Part shown: piece by piece, positions 14,773 through 23,379 of the stretch | Layout of the letters: every line of letters begins with the position of its first letter | How positions within the stretch are numbered: the stretch's first letter is position 1 | Assembly: GCA_022361535.1 (NCBI GenBank) | Contig: JAKSAU010000326.1 | Coordinates: 1 to 24,406, forward strand | Source of the DNA: Desulfobacterales bacterium | Lineage (GTDB): Bacteria > Desulfobacterota > Desulfobacteria > Desulfobacterales > Desulfobacteraceae | DNA length: 24,406 nucleotides | Reading direction: 5' to 3' | Notes under the pieces: model-generated | The model's database searches: none | Seen by the model: the letters and a program-made list of their open reading frames with translations, nothing else | Told to the model about the DNA's origin: nothing | Made by a program: the position numbers and the translations under genes

Positions 14773-15579
14773 TTAAGGCTGCTTGTCTTTCAAACGCTCG
14801 AACGTCTGCTTAGCAGTCTGCCAGTGACGCTCTTTTTCATCGGGCTCCATCTCCTTTAAATCAAGCCGCTCTTTTTTTAGAGCGGCTTCCATCGTTCTGA
14901 AGCGCCCTTCAAATTTCGAGGTAGATCTGTACAATGCGGTTTCAGGGTGAAAGCCGGCAAACCTTGCAACATTGACCAGGGAAAAAAGGATATCACCGAA
15001 TTCAAGCATGACCTCATCTTTATCGCCCTTTTCCAAGGCGGATTCAAATTCACGGATTTCTGAAACAGCCGTTTCAATAACCTGGCCCATATTCTCCCAT
15101 TCAAACCCTGCTTTTACTGCAGATTTAGAGACTTTCAAAGCCCTTAGTAGCCCAGGCATTCCTTTAGGCACACCATCCAGAGCTGATTGGCGTTCTGAGT
15201 TTCCTGCCTCTGACTTTTCACGGGTTTTGATCTCTTCCCATTGTTGATTCAACTCATCTTCTGAATTAATTTTTGCTGTTGCATAAACATGGGGATGGCG
15301 GCGAATCATTTTTTGGGCAACTGTGTCAATCACCCGGTTAAAATCAAATCGTTTATCTTGAGTATAAATCTCGAATATAAACAGGATCTGGAACAAGACA
15401 TCTCCCAGTTCCTCGACAATATTATCCTCATCTTCACTGACAATAGCCTCTTCCAGTTCATACATTTCTTCGGCAAGGCATTTCCACATACTCAACGGGG
15501 TTTGCTTACGGTCCCACTCACAACCGTTTTCTCCCCTGAGCCTGCGGATGATTTCCAGAAGCGGCGTTATTGTTTCCAC
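14773..15579 (-). CDS. mazG: Nucleoside triphosphate pyrophosphohydrolase MazG
   Basis: This 268-aa protein has two tandem MazG domains and hydrolyses (d)NTPs to monophosphates, a house-cleaning role that also lowers alarmone stress signalling. Domain 1 shows GCEWDRKQT and the magnesium-binding EEMYELEEAI...EELGDVLFQ (residues about 37-63). Domain 2 (from about 150) has a matching, weaker pattern with EFGDILFSLVNVARF. Length is typical of E. coli MazG. The start overlaps the 3' end of cvpA by 13 nt, so the two are probably translated together. Its stop faces the unknown flagellar-cluster gene across 39 nt with no clear terminator. Confidence 0.95.
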   Translation of the reverse strand: METITPLLEIIRRLRGENGCEWDRKQTPLSMWKCLAEEMYELEEAIVSEDEDNIVEELGDVLFQILFIFEIYTQDKRFDFNRVIDTVAQKMIRRHPHVYATAKINSEDELNQQWEEIKTREKSEAGNSERQSALDGVPKGMPGLLRALKVSKSAVKAGFEWENMGQVIETAVSEIREFESALEKGDKDEVMLEFGDILFSLVNVARFAGFHPETALYRSTSKFEGRFRTMEAALKKERLDLKEMEPDEKERHWQTAKQTFERLKDKQP

Positions 15580-16088
15580 GCTTTCTTTAATCCTTCCAGG
15601 TGTTTGTTAAAATCCGTTTTAATATTTTTTGAAATAAAAAGTGTCATGGCATCTGCAACCTGTGCCAGGTAGGGAGCGGTCTTAGAACCTGTCATCTGGG
15701 CTTTTCCGGCAGGAACAAAGGTGGTGAGCATAATAAATATGACGGTAGAAATCAGAACTCCTTTTGCGGCACCGAATACAACGCCAAAGGTCCAATCCAC
15801 CCATCCTAAGAAGACAAGTTTCAATAGTTTGCGAATCAGCCTGGCCACAAGCCCTACGGCAATGAGAATGGCACAAAACAGGAAAAAGAAACAAACCAAC
15901 TTTTGAATGCCGGGCGTTTCAATCCATTTTTCTATAAACGGAATCAAATGAGGATAATAGGTATTTGCCCCATAGAACCCGGCCACCACACCGATGATTC
16001 CCGACACTTCACCAATCAGCCCTTTAAAGCCCCCCCGTATCAGACAAAAGCCCACTATCACCAGAACACAAAGGTCGAAAAAATTCAT
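15567..16088 (-). CDS. cvpA: CvpA-family membrane protein
   Basis: This 173-aa protein has four hydrophobic segments (about 5-22, 25-45, 62-84, 101-122) and the CvpA features FFDLCVLVIVGFCLIRGGFKG at the N-terminus and VDWTFGVVFGAAKGVL in the third-fourth segment. The family was named for colicin V production but is now linked to envelope homeostasis and stress resistance; its biochemical role is not settled. It is first in a two-gene unit with mazG. The ribosome site upstream of 16088 is AAGGAAAAA. Confidence 0.88.
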   Translation of the reverse strand: MNFFDLCVLVIVGFCLIRGGFKGLIGEVSGIIGVVAGFYGANTYYPHLIPFIEKWIETPGIQKLVCFFFLFCAILIAVGLVARLIRKLLKLVFLGWVDWTFGVVFGAAKGVLISTVIFIMLTTFVPAGKAQMTGSKTAPYLAQVADAMTLFISKNIKTDFNKHLEGLKKAWKQ

Positions 16089-16194
16089 ATTTTTCCTTAA
16101 TTTTATTATGATTCCAAAGTAAGGCCCAGGATCAAAATCATATCACCCTATAGCTTGCCATTTAAACCTTCTTCTTCGCTGCCCCCTGACACAT

Positions 16195-16338
16195 ATGTTT
16201 CTAATATGCACCCAGAAGCGGCGCCTTGAAATAAGGCTTGAAAACCAGCGTCATATTTTGGACGGTTTCATTCCGATCCCGGGCCTAAACAGATACCAAG
16301 AGGCCAAGTTTGACGTCAAGATTTTTATTGACCTTTAA
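16195..16338 (+). pseudogene. Short open frame (47 aa), possible gene remnant
   Basis: This frame lies in the 275-nt gap between cvpA and phoH and ends 25 nt before phoH. The part LENQRHILDGFIPIPG followed by LNRYQEAKFDVKIFID looks like real protein sequence, with codon use like the neighbours. The end DVKIFIDL recalls the strand before the lid in uridine-kinase-like P-loop kinases, but no Walker motif precedes it. There is no ribosome site before the ATG. It may be the decayed 3' end of a lost gene, or chance. Low confidence. Confidence 0.25.
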
Positions 16339-16363
16339 GTAAATAAAATGCACCCTATAGCCC

Positions 16364-17305
16364 ATGAAAAATATTGAGTTTCAAAACATAGCGCTCGCCC
16401 AGAAGCTCTTTGGCTCCCACAATTCCAACCTGGAAAAAATTGCCCGATCCTTTGATGTAAAAATAAACTCAAGAGGGGGGACGGTTTCCATTTCCGGTTC
16501 CGGAAAGCAGGTGGATAAAGCCGCTGACCTGATCGACCAGTTATATGCACTTTTAGAAGAAAAATTCAGTCTGACCCCTCCGGTACTGGACGCTGCAATA
16601 AATACCATGCGCAGGGGTAACGCAACCCCTTTAAAGAAACTGTTTTCAAACACGATACTTGTTACAGCCAGAAACAAGGCTATAACGCCAAGGAATCCTG
16701 CCCAGTTAGCTTATACAGATGCAATAAAAAAAAATGACATTTTATTTGGGATCGGTCCGGCCGGTACCGGCAAGACTTATCTTGCAATGGCCATGGCAGT
16801 GGCGGCCTTTGCCAAGGGAGACGTTCAAAAAATCATACTGACCCGGCCTGCGGTTGAGGCGGGTGAGGCTCTTGGTTTCCTACCCGGCGACCTGACTGAA
16901 AAAATCAATCCTTACCTGCGCCCCCTTTACGATGCACTCTATGATATGCTTGATTTTGAAAAAGCCAGGGCATATATTGAGCAAGAGCTCATTGAAATCG
17001 CACCCATTGCATTTATGCGGGGAAGGACCCTGAACAATGCTTTTATCATTCTGGACGAGGCCCAGAACACGACCTCTGAACAAATGAAAATGTTTTTGAC
17101 CCGTATCGGATATGGGTCAAAAGCCATTGTCACAGGGGACATTACCCAGATTGATCTGCCCGGTGGCAAGCGGTCGGGACTGGTAGAAGCAAAAAAGATC
17201 CTGAAAAGGATAAAAGGGATCTCTTTTATTGAATTTTCCAAGGAAGATGTTGTCAGGCACCGGCTGGTGTCAGACATCATAGATGCATATGAAAAAAACA
17301 AGTAG
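16364..17305 (+). CDS. ybeZ: PhoH-family ATPase (YbeZ)
   Basis: This 313-aa cytoplasmic ATPase is linked to rRNA/ribosome maturation with YbeY. It has a short KH-like N-terminal part (residues 1-70, with IARSFDVKINSRGG), the Walker A loop GPAGTGKT (131-138), the conserved LTRPAVEAGEALGFLPGD stretch, Walker B FIILDEAQN (D231, E232) and a TGDITQIDLP sensor motif. It lies two genes before ybeY, a common pairing. The gene downstream starts inside its last codons, so translation is coupled. The upstream ribosome site is weak (no AGGAGG near 16364). Confidence 0.95.
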   Translation: MKNIEFQNIALAQKLFGSHNSNLEKIARSFDVKINSRGGTVSISGSGKQVDKAADLIDQLYALLEEKFSLTPPVLDAAINTMRRGNATPLKKLFSNTILVTARNKAITPRNPAQLAYTDAIKKNDILFGIGPAGTGKTYLAMAMAVAAFAKGDVQKIILTRPAVEAGEALGFLPGDLTEKINPYLRPLYDALYDMLDFEKARAYIEQELIEIAPIAFMRGRTLNNAFIILDEAQNTTSEQMKMFLTRIGYGSKAIVTGDITQIDLPGGKRSGLVEAKKILKRIKGISFIEFSKEDVVRHRLVSDIIDAYEKNK

Positions 17306-19688
17306 CGAGGGCTGGTTTAGAAAGACCGGACATTTTTTATTGTCCACACCATACCTGCTGTGGGCCATGCTTTTTATGGGCGTGGCGTTGTTTACCCTCT
17401 CCCAGACCTTTGATCAGAACACCATATCATACGCCTACAGGATCGGTGATGTGGTCAACAGAGATATCAAAGCGCCAAGAGATTTTTTCATCGAAGACAA
17501 AGAAATCAGCCTGGCAAAAAAAAACCAGGTCAAGGATACCATCAGAACCGTATATGATTTCGATGGCAAACTTCTCACGGATATTACTGCCAATGTTAAT
17601 TCGGCCATGGCAATAGGCCGGCAGATATTCGAGGTAGAGAAAAGGAACCAGGACTTCAATCCACCACTGCCCCCGGAACCCACCCTTGCAATGGCATTAA
17701 GCCTTAAACCGGAATTTGAGAAAACACTCGGGATGGAAATCTCAAAAGGGGCGTTTCAGATTCTGTTCAAACACGGCTTCTCGGATGATATCAGTCAGAA
17801 CATCATTTCTATAGTAGGTAAAATCCTGAAAAACGGTATTGTTGCCAATAAAGAGATTCTCCTGGCAGAAGAGGAAAAAGGGATATCTTTAAGAACTATC
17901 CAGTCAAACCAGGAACGGGTCGTCACAAACCTTAAAGTATTTTATGGCCCGGACCAGGCTAAGACCATGGTCCGAATCGTGGGACAACCCCTGCTCAAAG
18001 AAGTGAATTACAGTCTGTCCAGCCTGATTGTGGATATGAGCCAGCGCCTGCTCAGGCCCAATATCACCCTGAATAAAAATGAAACCGAGAAACGGATTCA
18101 GGAAGCCCAGGCAAATATCAAGCCGATTCTCTACCAGATTAAAGCCGGAGAGATGATCATCCGTGAAGGTGAGCGGGTGGATAAGCTCAAATTAATCAAA
18201 CTAAACACATTGAACGAGCAAGCAGAGGAAAAGGATATCTACCTTTCCGTAAGCGGTACTACCATGCTCATCTGTATACTCATTCTTGTCATCTATTACC
18301 TGTTCCTTAAAAACCATCCAAAATTAATCCGGGACATGAACAGGCACATGATTTTTTTGGCTCTGGGCCTGGTACTATACGTTGGTTTTGCCGAGCTTGC
18401 CGTTTACATCGCCCATTCTGCAAACCCGGAACAGCCTGAAGGGTTGGCCTCCAGGGCCATTTATATGGTGGTTCCCATACCCGCAGCAGCAATGATCACC
18501 TGTCTTTTTCTGGGATTTGACATCGCGCTTTTTTTCACGCTTGTGCTTTCCATTCTGTGCAGTCTGTCCTTTGGTGCCAGTTTCGAGGTCTTTGTCTTCT
18601 TTTTCTTAAGCAGCATTACCGCCGCTTACTGGATCAAGGAAAGGGATGAACGGCGCCATTTTATTGTTGCAGGATTCAAGCTGGCCCTGTTCAACGGAAT
18701 TCTGGCCATTACCCTTGGGTTCTTAAGCCAACCCCAGTTGGACCCCATGCTCCTTGTCAAACAAGTGACTCTTGCTATTGGCGGTGGTGTATTTGCAGCC
18801 ATCCTCACAGTTGGGTTTACCCCTTTAATAGAGGTGTTGTTTAACTATACGACGGCGGCCAAACTCCTTGAATTCTCGAACCTGGATCAACCATTGATCA
18901 AAAAACTGATGATCGAAGCACCGGGCACTTATAACCATAGTGTTATTGTGGCCACACTTTCAGAAGCGGCAGCCTCTGCCATTCGAGCCGACAGCCTTAA
19001 AGCCAAGGTCATGGGCTATTACCACGACATCGGTAAGCTGGATAAAACCATGTATTTTATCGAGAACCAGGCAGACGGTAAAAACCGGCATGACAAGCTT
19101 TCTCCTTCTATGTCCGCCCTCATCCTTATCGGGCATGTCAAAAAAGGCGTGGAGATGGCAAAAAAGTATAAGCTTGGCAATGAAATCATTGAAGGAATCA
19201 TCCAGCACCACGGCACATCACTGATTAAATATTTCTACAACAAAAGCTTGAATTCGGGTAATGAAACCGTCAATGAAGAAGATTTCAGATACCCAGGGCC
19301 CAAACCCCAGACCCGGGAAGCTGGCATCGTTATGCTTGCAGATGTGGTTGAAGCTGCAGTCAGGGCACTTGAACGCCCTACCCCTGCCAGGATTCAAGGC
19401 CGGGTTAAAGAGCTCATCAATGATATTTTTGCCGACGGCCAGTTGGAAGAGTGTGAAATGACGCTCAAAGATCTGCATCAGATCGCTAAAAGCTTTAACA
19501 ATATCCTGACTTCCATCTATCACAGCCGTATCGAATATACGGACAAAGCCCAGGATAAACTCAAGGAAAAGAAGAAAGAAAAAAATGGAACAGCTAAGGA
19601 TACTGATAGACAATCGGCAAGAAGCGAGGCTCCCAACCCCGTCCCTGCACAAAAAGACAGAACAGATCTTAAGCGCCTTGGGCTGTGA
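17283..19688 (+). CDS. pgpH: 7TM-HD phosphohydrolase, PgpH-like cyclic-di-AMP phosphodiesterase
   Basis: This 801-aa integral membrane protein has one N-terminal helix (about 21-41), an extracytoplasmic 7TMR-HDED domain (about 45-325), seven transmembrane helices (about 325-530) and a cytoplasmic HD domain. Metal-binding residues H552 (TYNHSV) and H581-D582 (YYHDIGK) are present, as are HKLSPS-like NRHDKLSPSMSALIL and IIQHHGTS. Characterised relatives hydrolyse cyclic-di-AMP. The start overlaps the end of ybeZ by 23 nt; an ATG two codons later is also possible. The C-terminal ~45 residues form a Lys/Glu-rich tail, and the last 104 nt also encode the start of ybeY in another frame. Confidence 0.92.
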   Translation: MHMKKTSSEGWFRKTGHFLLSTPYLLWAMLFMGVALFTLSQTFDQNTISYAYRIGDVVNRDIKAPRDFFIEDKEISLAKKNQVKDTIRTVYDFDGKLLTDITANVNSAMAIGRQIFEVEKRNQDFNPPLPPEPTLAMALSLKPEFEKTLGMEISKGAFQILFKHGFSDDISQNIISIVGKILKNGIVANKEILLAEEEKGISLRTIQSNQERVVTNLKVFYGPDQAKTMVRIVGQPLLKEVNYSLSSLIVDMSQRLLRPNITLNKNETEKRIQEAQANIKPILYQIKAGEMIIREGERVDKLKLIKLNTLNEQAEEKDIYLSVSGTTMLICILILVIYYLFLKNHPKLIRDMNRHMIFLALGLVLYVGFAELAVYIAHSANPEQPEGLASRAIYMVVPIPAAAMITCLFLGFDIALFFTLVLSILCSLSFGASFEVFVFFFLSSITAAYWIKERDERRHFIVAGFKLALFNGILAITLGFLSQPQLDPMLLVKQVTLAIGGGVFAAILTVGFTPLIEVLFNYTTAAKLLEFSNLDQPLIKKLMIEAPGTYNHSVIVATLSEAAASAIRADSLKAKVMGYYHDIGKLDKTMYFIENQADGKNRHDKLSPSMSALILIGHVKKGVEMAKKYKLGNEIIEGIIQHHGTSLIKYFYNKSLNSGNETVNEEDFRYPGPKPQTREAGIVMLADVVEAAVRALERPTPARIQGRVKELINDIFADGQLEECEMTLKDLHQIAKSFNNILTSIYHSRIEYTDKAQDKLKEKKKEKNGTAKDTDRQSARSEAPNPVPAQKDRTDLKRLGL

Positions 19689-20049
19689 TGCCCATGAAAT
19701 CTCCATAGTCATCACCGACGACCAGGAGATTCGCGATTTGAACAAGACATACAGGGGAAAGGATAAACCCACCAATGTATTGTCATTTCCCATGCAGGAG
19801 GGGCAGTTTTCAGATATCACCCCGGGTCTGCTTGGAGACGTTGTTATATCTGTCGACACGGCCGAGCAGGAAGCGTCAGATGCTGAAATCTCCATGGACG
19901 AACGCATGTCCCAACTTCTTATCCACGGAATACTCCACCTGCTTGGGTTCGACCATGAAACCGGTGATAGTGACGCTGAAAAGATGGAACAGAAAAGCAT
20001 TGAATTGCTTCGATTATTAGAAAAGAACCAGGGACTTGATGCCTTTTGA
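19585..20049 (+). CDS. ybeY: Endoribonuclease / rRNA maturation factor YbeY
   Basis: This 154-aa metalloprotein is needed for 16S rRNA 3'-end maturation and ribosome quality control. The zinc motif HGILHLLGFDH supplies H114, H118 and H124; R57 and KPTNVLSFP (61-69) are also conserved. The start MEQLRILIDNRQ fits the usual YbeY N-terminus, so the 104-nt overlap with the preceding gene looks genuine. The ribosome site is a purine-rich stretch (AAGGAAAAGAAG, from 19563) rather than a clean AGGAGG, and translation is likely helped by ribosomes on the upstream frame. Confidence 0.95.
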   Translation: MEQLRILIDNRQEARLPTPSLHKKTEQILSALGCDAHEISIVITDDQEIRDLNKTYRGKDKPTNVLSFPMQEGQFSDITPGLLGDVVISVDTAEQEASDAEISMDERMSQLLIHGILHLLGFDHETGDSDAEKMEQKSIELLRLLEKNQGLDAF

Positions 20050-20113
20050 GCGGAAAAATCCGCCAGACCGGTCAAAATTTCGGTGTTAATCCCAAAAAAA
20101 TAAGGATAGAAAA

Positions 20114-20833
20114 ATGGCTGAATTAGCAGTAAACGTAGATCATGTGGCAACCTTAAGAGAAGCCAGGGGCGCCCAATACCCCGAACCGGTCCATGCTGCC
20201 CTGGCAGCGGAGACCGCAGGTGCCGATGCCATCGTGGTACATCTTAGAGAAGATCGTCGTCATATCCAGGAAAGGGATGTACGAATTCTAAGACAGGTAA
20301 TCAAAACCCGGTTAATCCTTGAAATGGCTGCCACAAGCGAAATGCTTGGTATCGCCCTGGATATAAAACCTGACACCGTCACCCTGGTCCCGGAAAAAAG
20401 GGAAGAGTTGACCACAGAAGGCGGCCTGGATCTTATCACCCACCAGGACCATATCCGCGAAGCGGTCTCAACCTTGAAAAATGCAGACATGAAAGTATGC
20501 ATTTTCATTGATCCGGATTTAGATCAAATCAAGGTCGCCCACAAAATAGATGCGGATTCCATTGAAATCCATACCGGAGCTTTTTGCGATGCCACAACCG
20601 ATTTCGACCGGCAAAAAGAGTTTTCAAGGATTGTTGATGCAGCGAAAATCGGCACCAAATTGAACCTTGGGGTCCATGCCGGCCATGGTATCTGCTATAA
20701 TTCAATCAAAGCATTCAAAGGGTTGTCTGAAATAAAGGAATACAGCATCGGCCATGCCATTGTGGCTAAAGCCGTTATGACGGGTATGGACACGGCAGTT
20801 AGGGATATGCAACTATTAATCAAAGACCTTTGA
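20114..20833 (+). CDS. pdxJ: Pyridoxine 5'-phosphate synthase
   Basis: This 239-aa TIM-barrel enzyme joins 3-amino-2-oxopropyl phosphate and deoxyxylulose 5-phosphate to form pyridoxine 5'-phosphate in the DXP-dependent vitamin B6 route. Family marks: AVNVDHVATLREARG (5-19), VHLREDRRHIQERDV, TLVPEKREELTTEGGLDL, IEIHTGAF and LGVHAGHGICYNS. Length is typical. It follows ybeY by 64 nt with a modest AAGGATAGAAA site and probably ends the ybeZ operon; no hairpin terminator is visible after it. Confidence 0.96.
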   Translation: MAELAVNVDHVATLREARGAQYPEPVHAALAAETAGADAIVVHLREDRRHIQERDVRILRQVIKTRLILEMAATSEMLGIALDIKPDTVTLVPEKREELTTEGGLDLITHQDHIREAVSTLKNADMKVCIFIDPDLDQIKVAHKIDADSIEIHTGAFCDATTDFDRQKEFSRIVDAAKIGTKLNLGVHAGHGICYNSIKAFKGLSEIKEYSIGHAIVAKAVMTGMDTAVRDMQLLIKDL

Positions 20834-20933
20834 CTTTAAAATTTAATCTGTTATAGTCAATCCAGTATCAATAAAAGCTTTGGATTTCATGGACCTGGCA
20901 CCATATCCGGCTTATTTCAGTCAAAGTAATGTA

Positions 20934-21929
20934 ATGCATCAAGAAACCGTCTTAATCATAGATGATGAAATTTCCATAAGGGAAAGTCTTTCATCCTTTT
21001 TAAGTGATGAAGGGTACCGGGTTCTTACGGCTGAAAACGGGGATGTGGGTCTTGATATATTTTTCCGGGAAAATGTGGATGTGGTGGTTACGGATTTGCG
21101 AATGCCTGTTAAGGACGGTATCGAAGTTATGACCACCATCCATAACTATGATCCGGATATCCCCATGATCGTCGTATCAGGGGCTGGTAATAAAAATGAT
21201 GTTATCGCGGCTCTTCAAATGGGGGCCAAAGATTATATTACAAAACCCATCAAAGACCTCGACATGATCCGCCATGTCATCGCAAAAGTCATTGAAACCC
21301 AGCATCTAATCCGGGAAAACCAAAAATACAGAAAACGCCTGGAAAAAAGTGAGGCCCGTTACAGAACCATCACCGAACAGATTGCAGAAGGAGTTTTTAC
21401 CGTAGACGCGGGGGAAAACATCACTTTTGCGAACCAGGCGTTCAGTGCCATGACCGGGTATTCTTCGACCAAGCTGTGCACAATGAATCTTGTGGAAATC
21501 TCCACAAGAGAAAGCTTTACTACCATATTAAAAGAAACCCAAACCCGAAAAAAAGGATTGACCAGCCGGTATGAGATCCAGCTTGTTAATCTCAATGGCA
21601 ACCAGGTTCATGTAGAACTGGCCTGCAGCCCCATGTATGACGATCAGAATCACTATGCCGGGGCAATTGCCGTTGTAAGGGATATCACCAAACTCATTGA
21701 ACTGCGCCGTAAATACCAAAAATTTTTAAAACAGACCCCGTCAACGTCCAAACATTCCATTTCAATCTGCGCCAATTGCAAAAGTATAAGGGGCGAGGAT
21801 AAAACCTGGCAGCAGATAGAAGAGTTTTTCAATCATATGGTCTTTTCCCATGGCATATGTCCGGACTGCTGCTCAAAACTTTATCCGGACATTGATATCG
21901 AAGACGAGTGGGAAGATGAGGCCAACTAA
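20934..21929 (+). CDS. Response regulator with PAS domain and C-terminal cysteine motif
   Basis: Using the ATG at 20934, which fits a normal receiver start (ETVLIIDDE), the protein has 331 aa. The receiver domain (1-120) has D11/D12, phospho-acceptor D54 and K104. A PAS domain follows (about 138-255, QIAEGVFTVDAGENITFANQAF), ending in VVRDIT. The last 60 residues hold CANCKSIRGED (C279, C282), FSHGICPDCC (C309, C312/C313) and LYPD, a motif seen at the end of many sensory proteins and likely to bind metal. There is no kinase or DNA-binding output domain. Starts at TTG 20880 or ATG 20889 would add a few residues; no start has a clear ribosome site. Its stop overlaps the stop of the convergent HAD gene by 4 nt. 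Confidence 0.85.
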   Translation: MHQETVLIIDDEISIRESLSSFLSDEGYRVLTAENGDVGLDIFFRENVDVVVTDLRMPVKDGIEVMTTIHNYDPDIPMIVVSGAGNKNDVIAALQMGAKDYITKPIKDLDMIRHVIAKVIETQHLIRENQKYRKRLEKSEARYRTITEQIAEGVFTVDAGENITFANQAFSAMTGYSSTKLCTMNLVEISTRESFTTILKETQTRKKGLTSRYEIQLVNLNGNQVHVELACSPMYDDQNHYAGAIAVVRDITKLIELRRKYQKFLKQTPSTSKHSISICANCKSIRGEDKTWQQIEEFFNHMVFSHGICPDCCSKLYPDIDIEDEWEDEAN

Positions 21930-22807
21930 GCCCCTGTTAATAAGCCTGAATCTCTTACTGCCTGTGTGACCCCACAGGCATTGTTGGACGCAACCGCTTT
22001 AAACCGTCCTTTTAAATCCTTTGGTCCATTTTCCACTAAAAATGCGTTACCCGACCATTCCAGAAGATCCTCATCATTATAATCGTTCCCTACTGCCGTT
22101 ACACTGGCCTGCGAAAGATCAAGATGCCGGACAAGCCAATCTGCTGAACTGCTTTTTGATACCTTTGGGTGAAATACCTCAATCCAGGAAGATTGATGAT
22201 CCAGCGGTGAAGTGGCATGTATGACACTGAACTCTGAAAGGTCAGACTGGATAGCATTTACTTGACTTCTGGGCAAGCCGCCCGGAACAATGGCAAGCAC
22301 TTCTGTGGCCTGCTTAAACAAATCATCATTTCCATTCAAAGGACTGCCAAAGTCAGGGTAGAGCCTAATCCGGTGCTCAAAATCAGGGTTCGTTTGGCTG
22401 TTGGATCTAAATAAAAAATGCGGGGTGTCGGGAACAGCCTTATGGACCATATAGTCAAACCCAAGACTATCAAAATACGCAATTATTTTCCGGATGCCTT
22501 CAATGGATATTGCATAGGACCGAATCAGGGAATCTGTCTTTAGACATTGGATACCTGCGCCGGTCGAAAAAATCAAATAATCAACAGGCAGATCTTTTTG
22601 TTCAAGTCCCATCTGGGTAAGGGCACGCTTGAATGAAAACAAGCTTCGTCCCGTTGCAATAACGGTGACGACACCTGCCGTCCTTAACCCTGCCAGAGTA
22701 TCCAGATCCTGTTGGTGAATCTGCTTTTCATCTGTAAGAAGGGTGCCGTCAAAGTCAGTCACAAACATGCCCGGCATGGTATAAGCAGCCACTTTACACA
22801 TTTTCAT
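21926..22807 (-). CDS. Cof-type HAD phosphatase
   Basis: This 293-aa haloacid-dehalogenase-superfamily (class IIB cap) phosphatase is probably active on sugar phosphates or similar small molecules; substrate unknown. Motif I is VTDFDGTLLTD (D18, D20), motif II VIATGRS, and motif IV VGNDYNDEDLLEWSG with the cap between. The longest frame opens with a TTG; I prefer the ATG at 22807, which overlaps the stop of the upstream receiver gene (TGATG), a sign of coupled translation. The other end overlaps the convergent receiver-PAS gene by 4 nt. Confidence 0.87.
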   Translation of the reverse strand: MKMCKVAAYTMPGMFVTDFDGTLLTDEKQIHQQDLDTLAGLRTAGVVTVIATGRSLFSFKRALTQMGLEQKDLPVDYLIFSTGAGIQCLKTDSLIRSYAISIEGIRKIIAYFDSLGFDYMVHKAVPDTPHFLFRSNSQTNPDFEHRIRLYPDFGSPLNGNDDLFKQATEVLAIVPGGLPRSQVNAIQSDLSEFSVIHATSPLDHQSSWIEVFHPKVSKSSSADWLVRHLDLSQASVTAVGNDYNDEDLLEWSGNAFLVENGPKDLKGRFKAVASNNACGVTQAVRDSGLLTGA

Positions 22808-23187
22808 CAACTGGCGTGGGTATCCAGAACCTCTCTGACAATATCAATCAACTGGTCCATATCAAAGGGTTTCATAAGTATTCTGGAAATCCCTTTAGTG
22901 TTTTCCAAATCCTGGGCCAAGCGTATACCGGAGCAGAGAATAACAGGCAGGCCGGGTCTGATTGTAAGCAGTTTTTCCACGAGCTGATCACCGGTCATTC
23001 CCGGCATGGTATAGTCTGTGATGAGAAGGTCATACCTATCCGGTTCCTTTTCAAATAGTGCAAGGGCTTTTGCAGGACTGGTCTCAATATCCACCTTATA
23101 TCCATAATCTTCCAGCATTTCCTTGCCCACCTCTGCCAGGTAGTCCTCGTCATCAACAAACAGGATGGTTTCATTTCCCTGTTCCAT
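22807..23187 (-). CDS. Single-domain response regulator
   Basis: This 126-aa protein consists only of a CheY-like receiver. It has the acidic pair D12-D13, phospho-acceptor D58 (LLITDYTMPGMTG), S86 (CSG) and K106 (LMKPFD). The frame extends back to a GTG at 23208, but an AAAGGAGGGG site lies in those codons, 8 nt before the ATG at 23187, so 23187 is the real start. No kinase is adjacent; it probably relays phosphate from a hybrid or orphan kinase elsewhere. Coupling to a HAD phosphatase is unusual. Confidence 0.88.
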   Translation of the reverse strand: MEQGNETILFVDDEDYLAEVGKEMLEDYGYKVDIETSPAKALALFEKEPDRYDLLITDYTMPGMTGDQLVEKLLTIRPGLPVILCSGIRLAQDLENTKGISRILMKPFDMDQLIDIVREVLDTHAS

Positions 23188-23329
23188 TACCGCGACCCCT
23201 CCTTTCACGACAATTTCCGGAACACGGTTTCCGGTAAACGGATTACGGGTTCACACCCTTTGAATTCTGTCAGGCAGGATAGCAGACTCTATACTCAATT
23301 GGAAAGGGTAAAAACAATTTTTCCATGAC

Positions 23330-23358
23330 TTGCTAAAAAGAATCCGTCAGCATAGGAT
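23330..23358 (+). promoter_or_regulatory. Candidate promoter for the M55 peptidase gene
   Basis: TTGCTA (23330-23335), 17 nt, TAGGAT (23353-23358); each hexamer matches 4 of 6. It lies in the divergent gap (23188-23379) with the receiver gene on the other strand. Nothing else is recognisable in that gap. Confidence 0.28.
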
Positions 23359-23379
23359 AGCATTTTTATACGACCTCCC

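Noticed and set aside
20880..20933. TTG 20880 or ATG 20889 as start of the receiver-PAS gene
   Set aside because: They add 15-18 residues not expected before a receiver domain and have no ribosome site. Not excluded, since 20934 also lacks a strong one.
23188..23208. GTG start at 23208 for the single-domain receiver
   Set aside because: These codons contain the AAAGGAGGGG ribosome site for the ATG at 23187.
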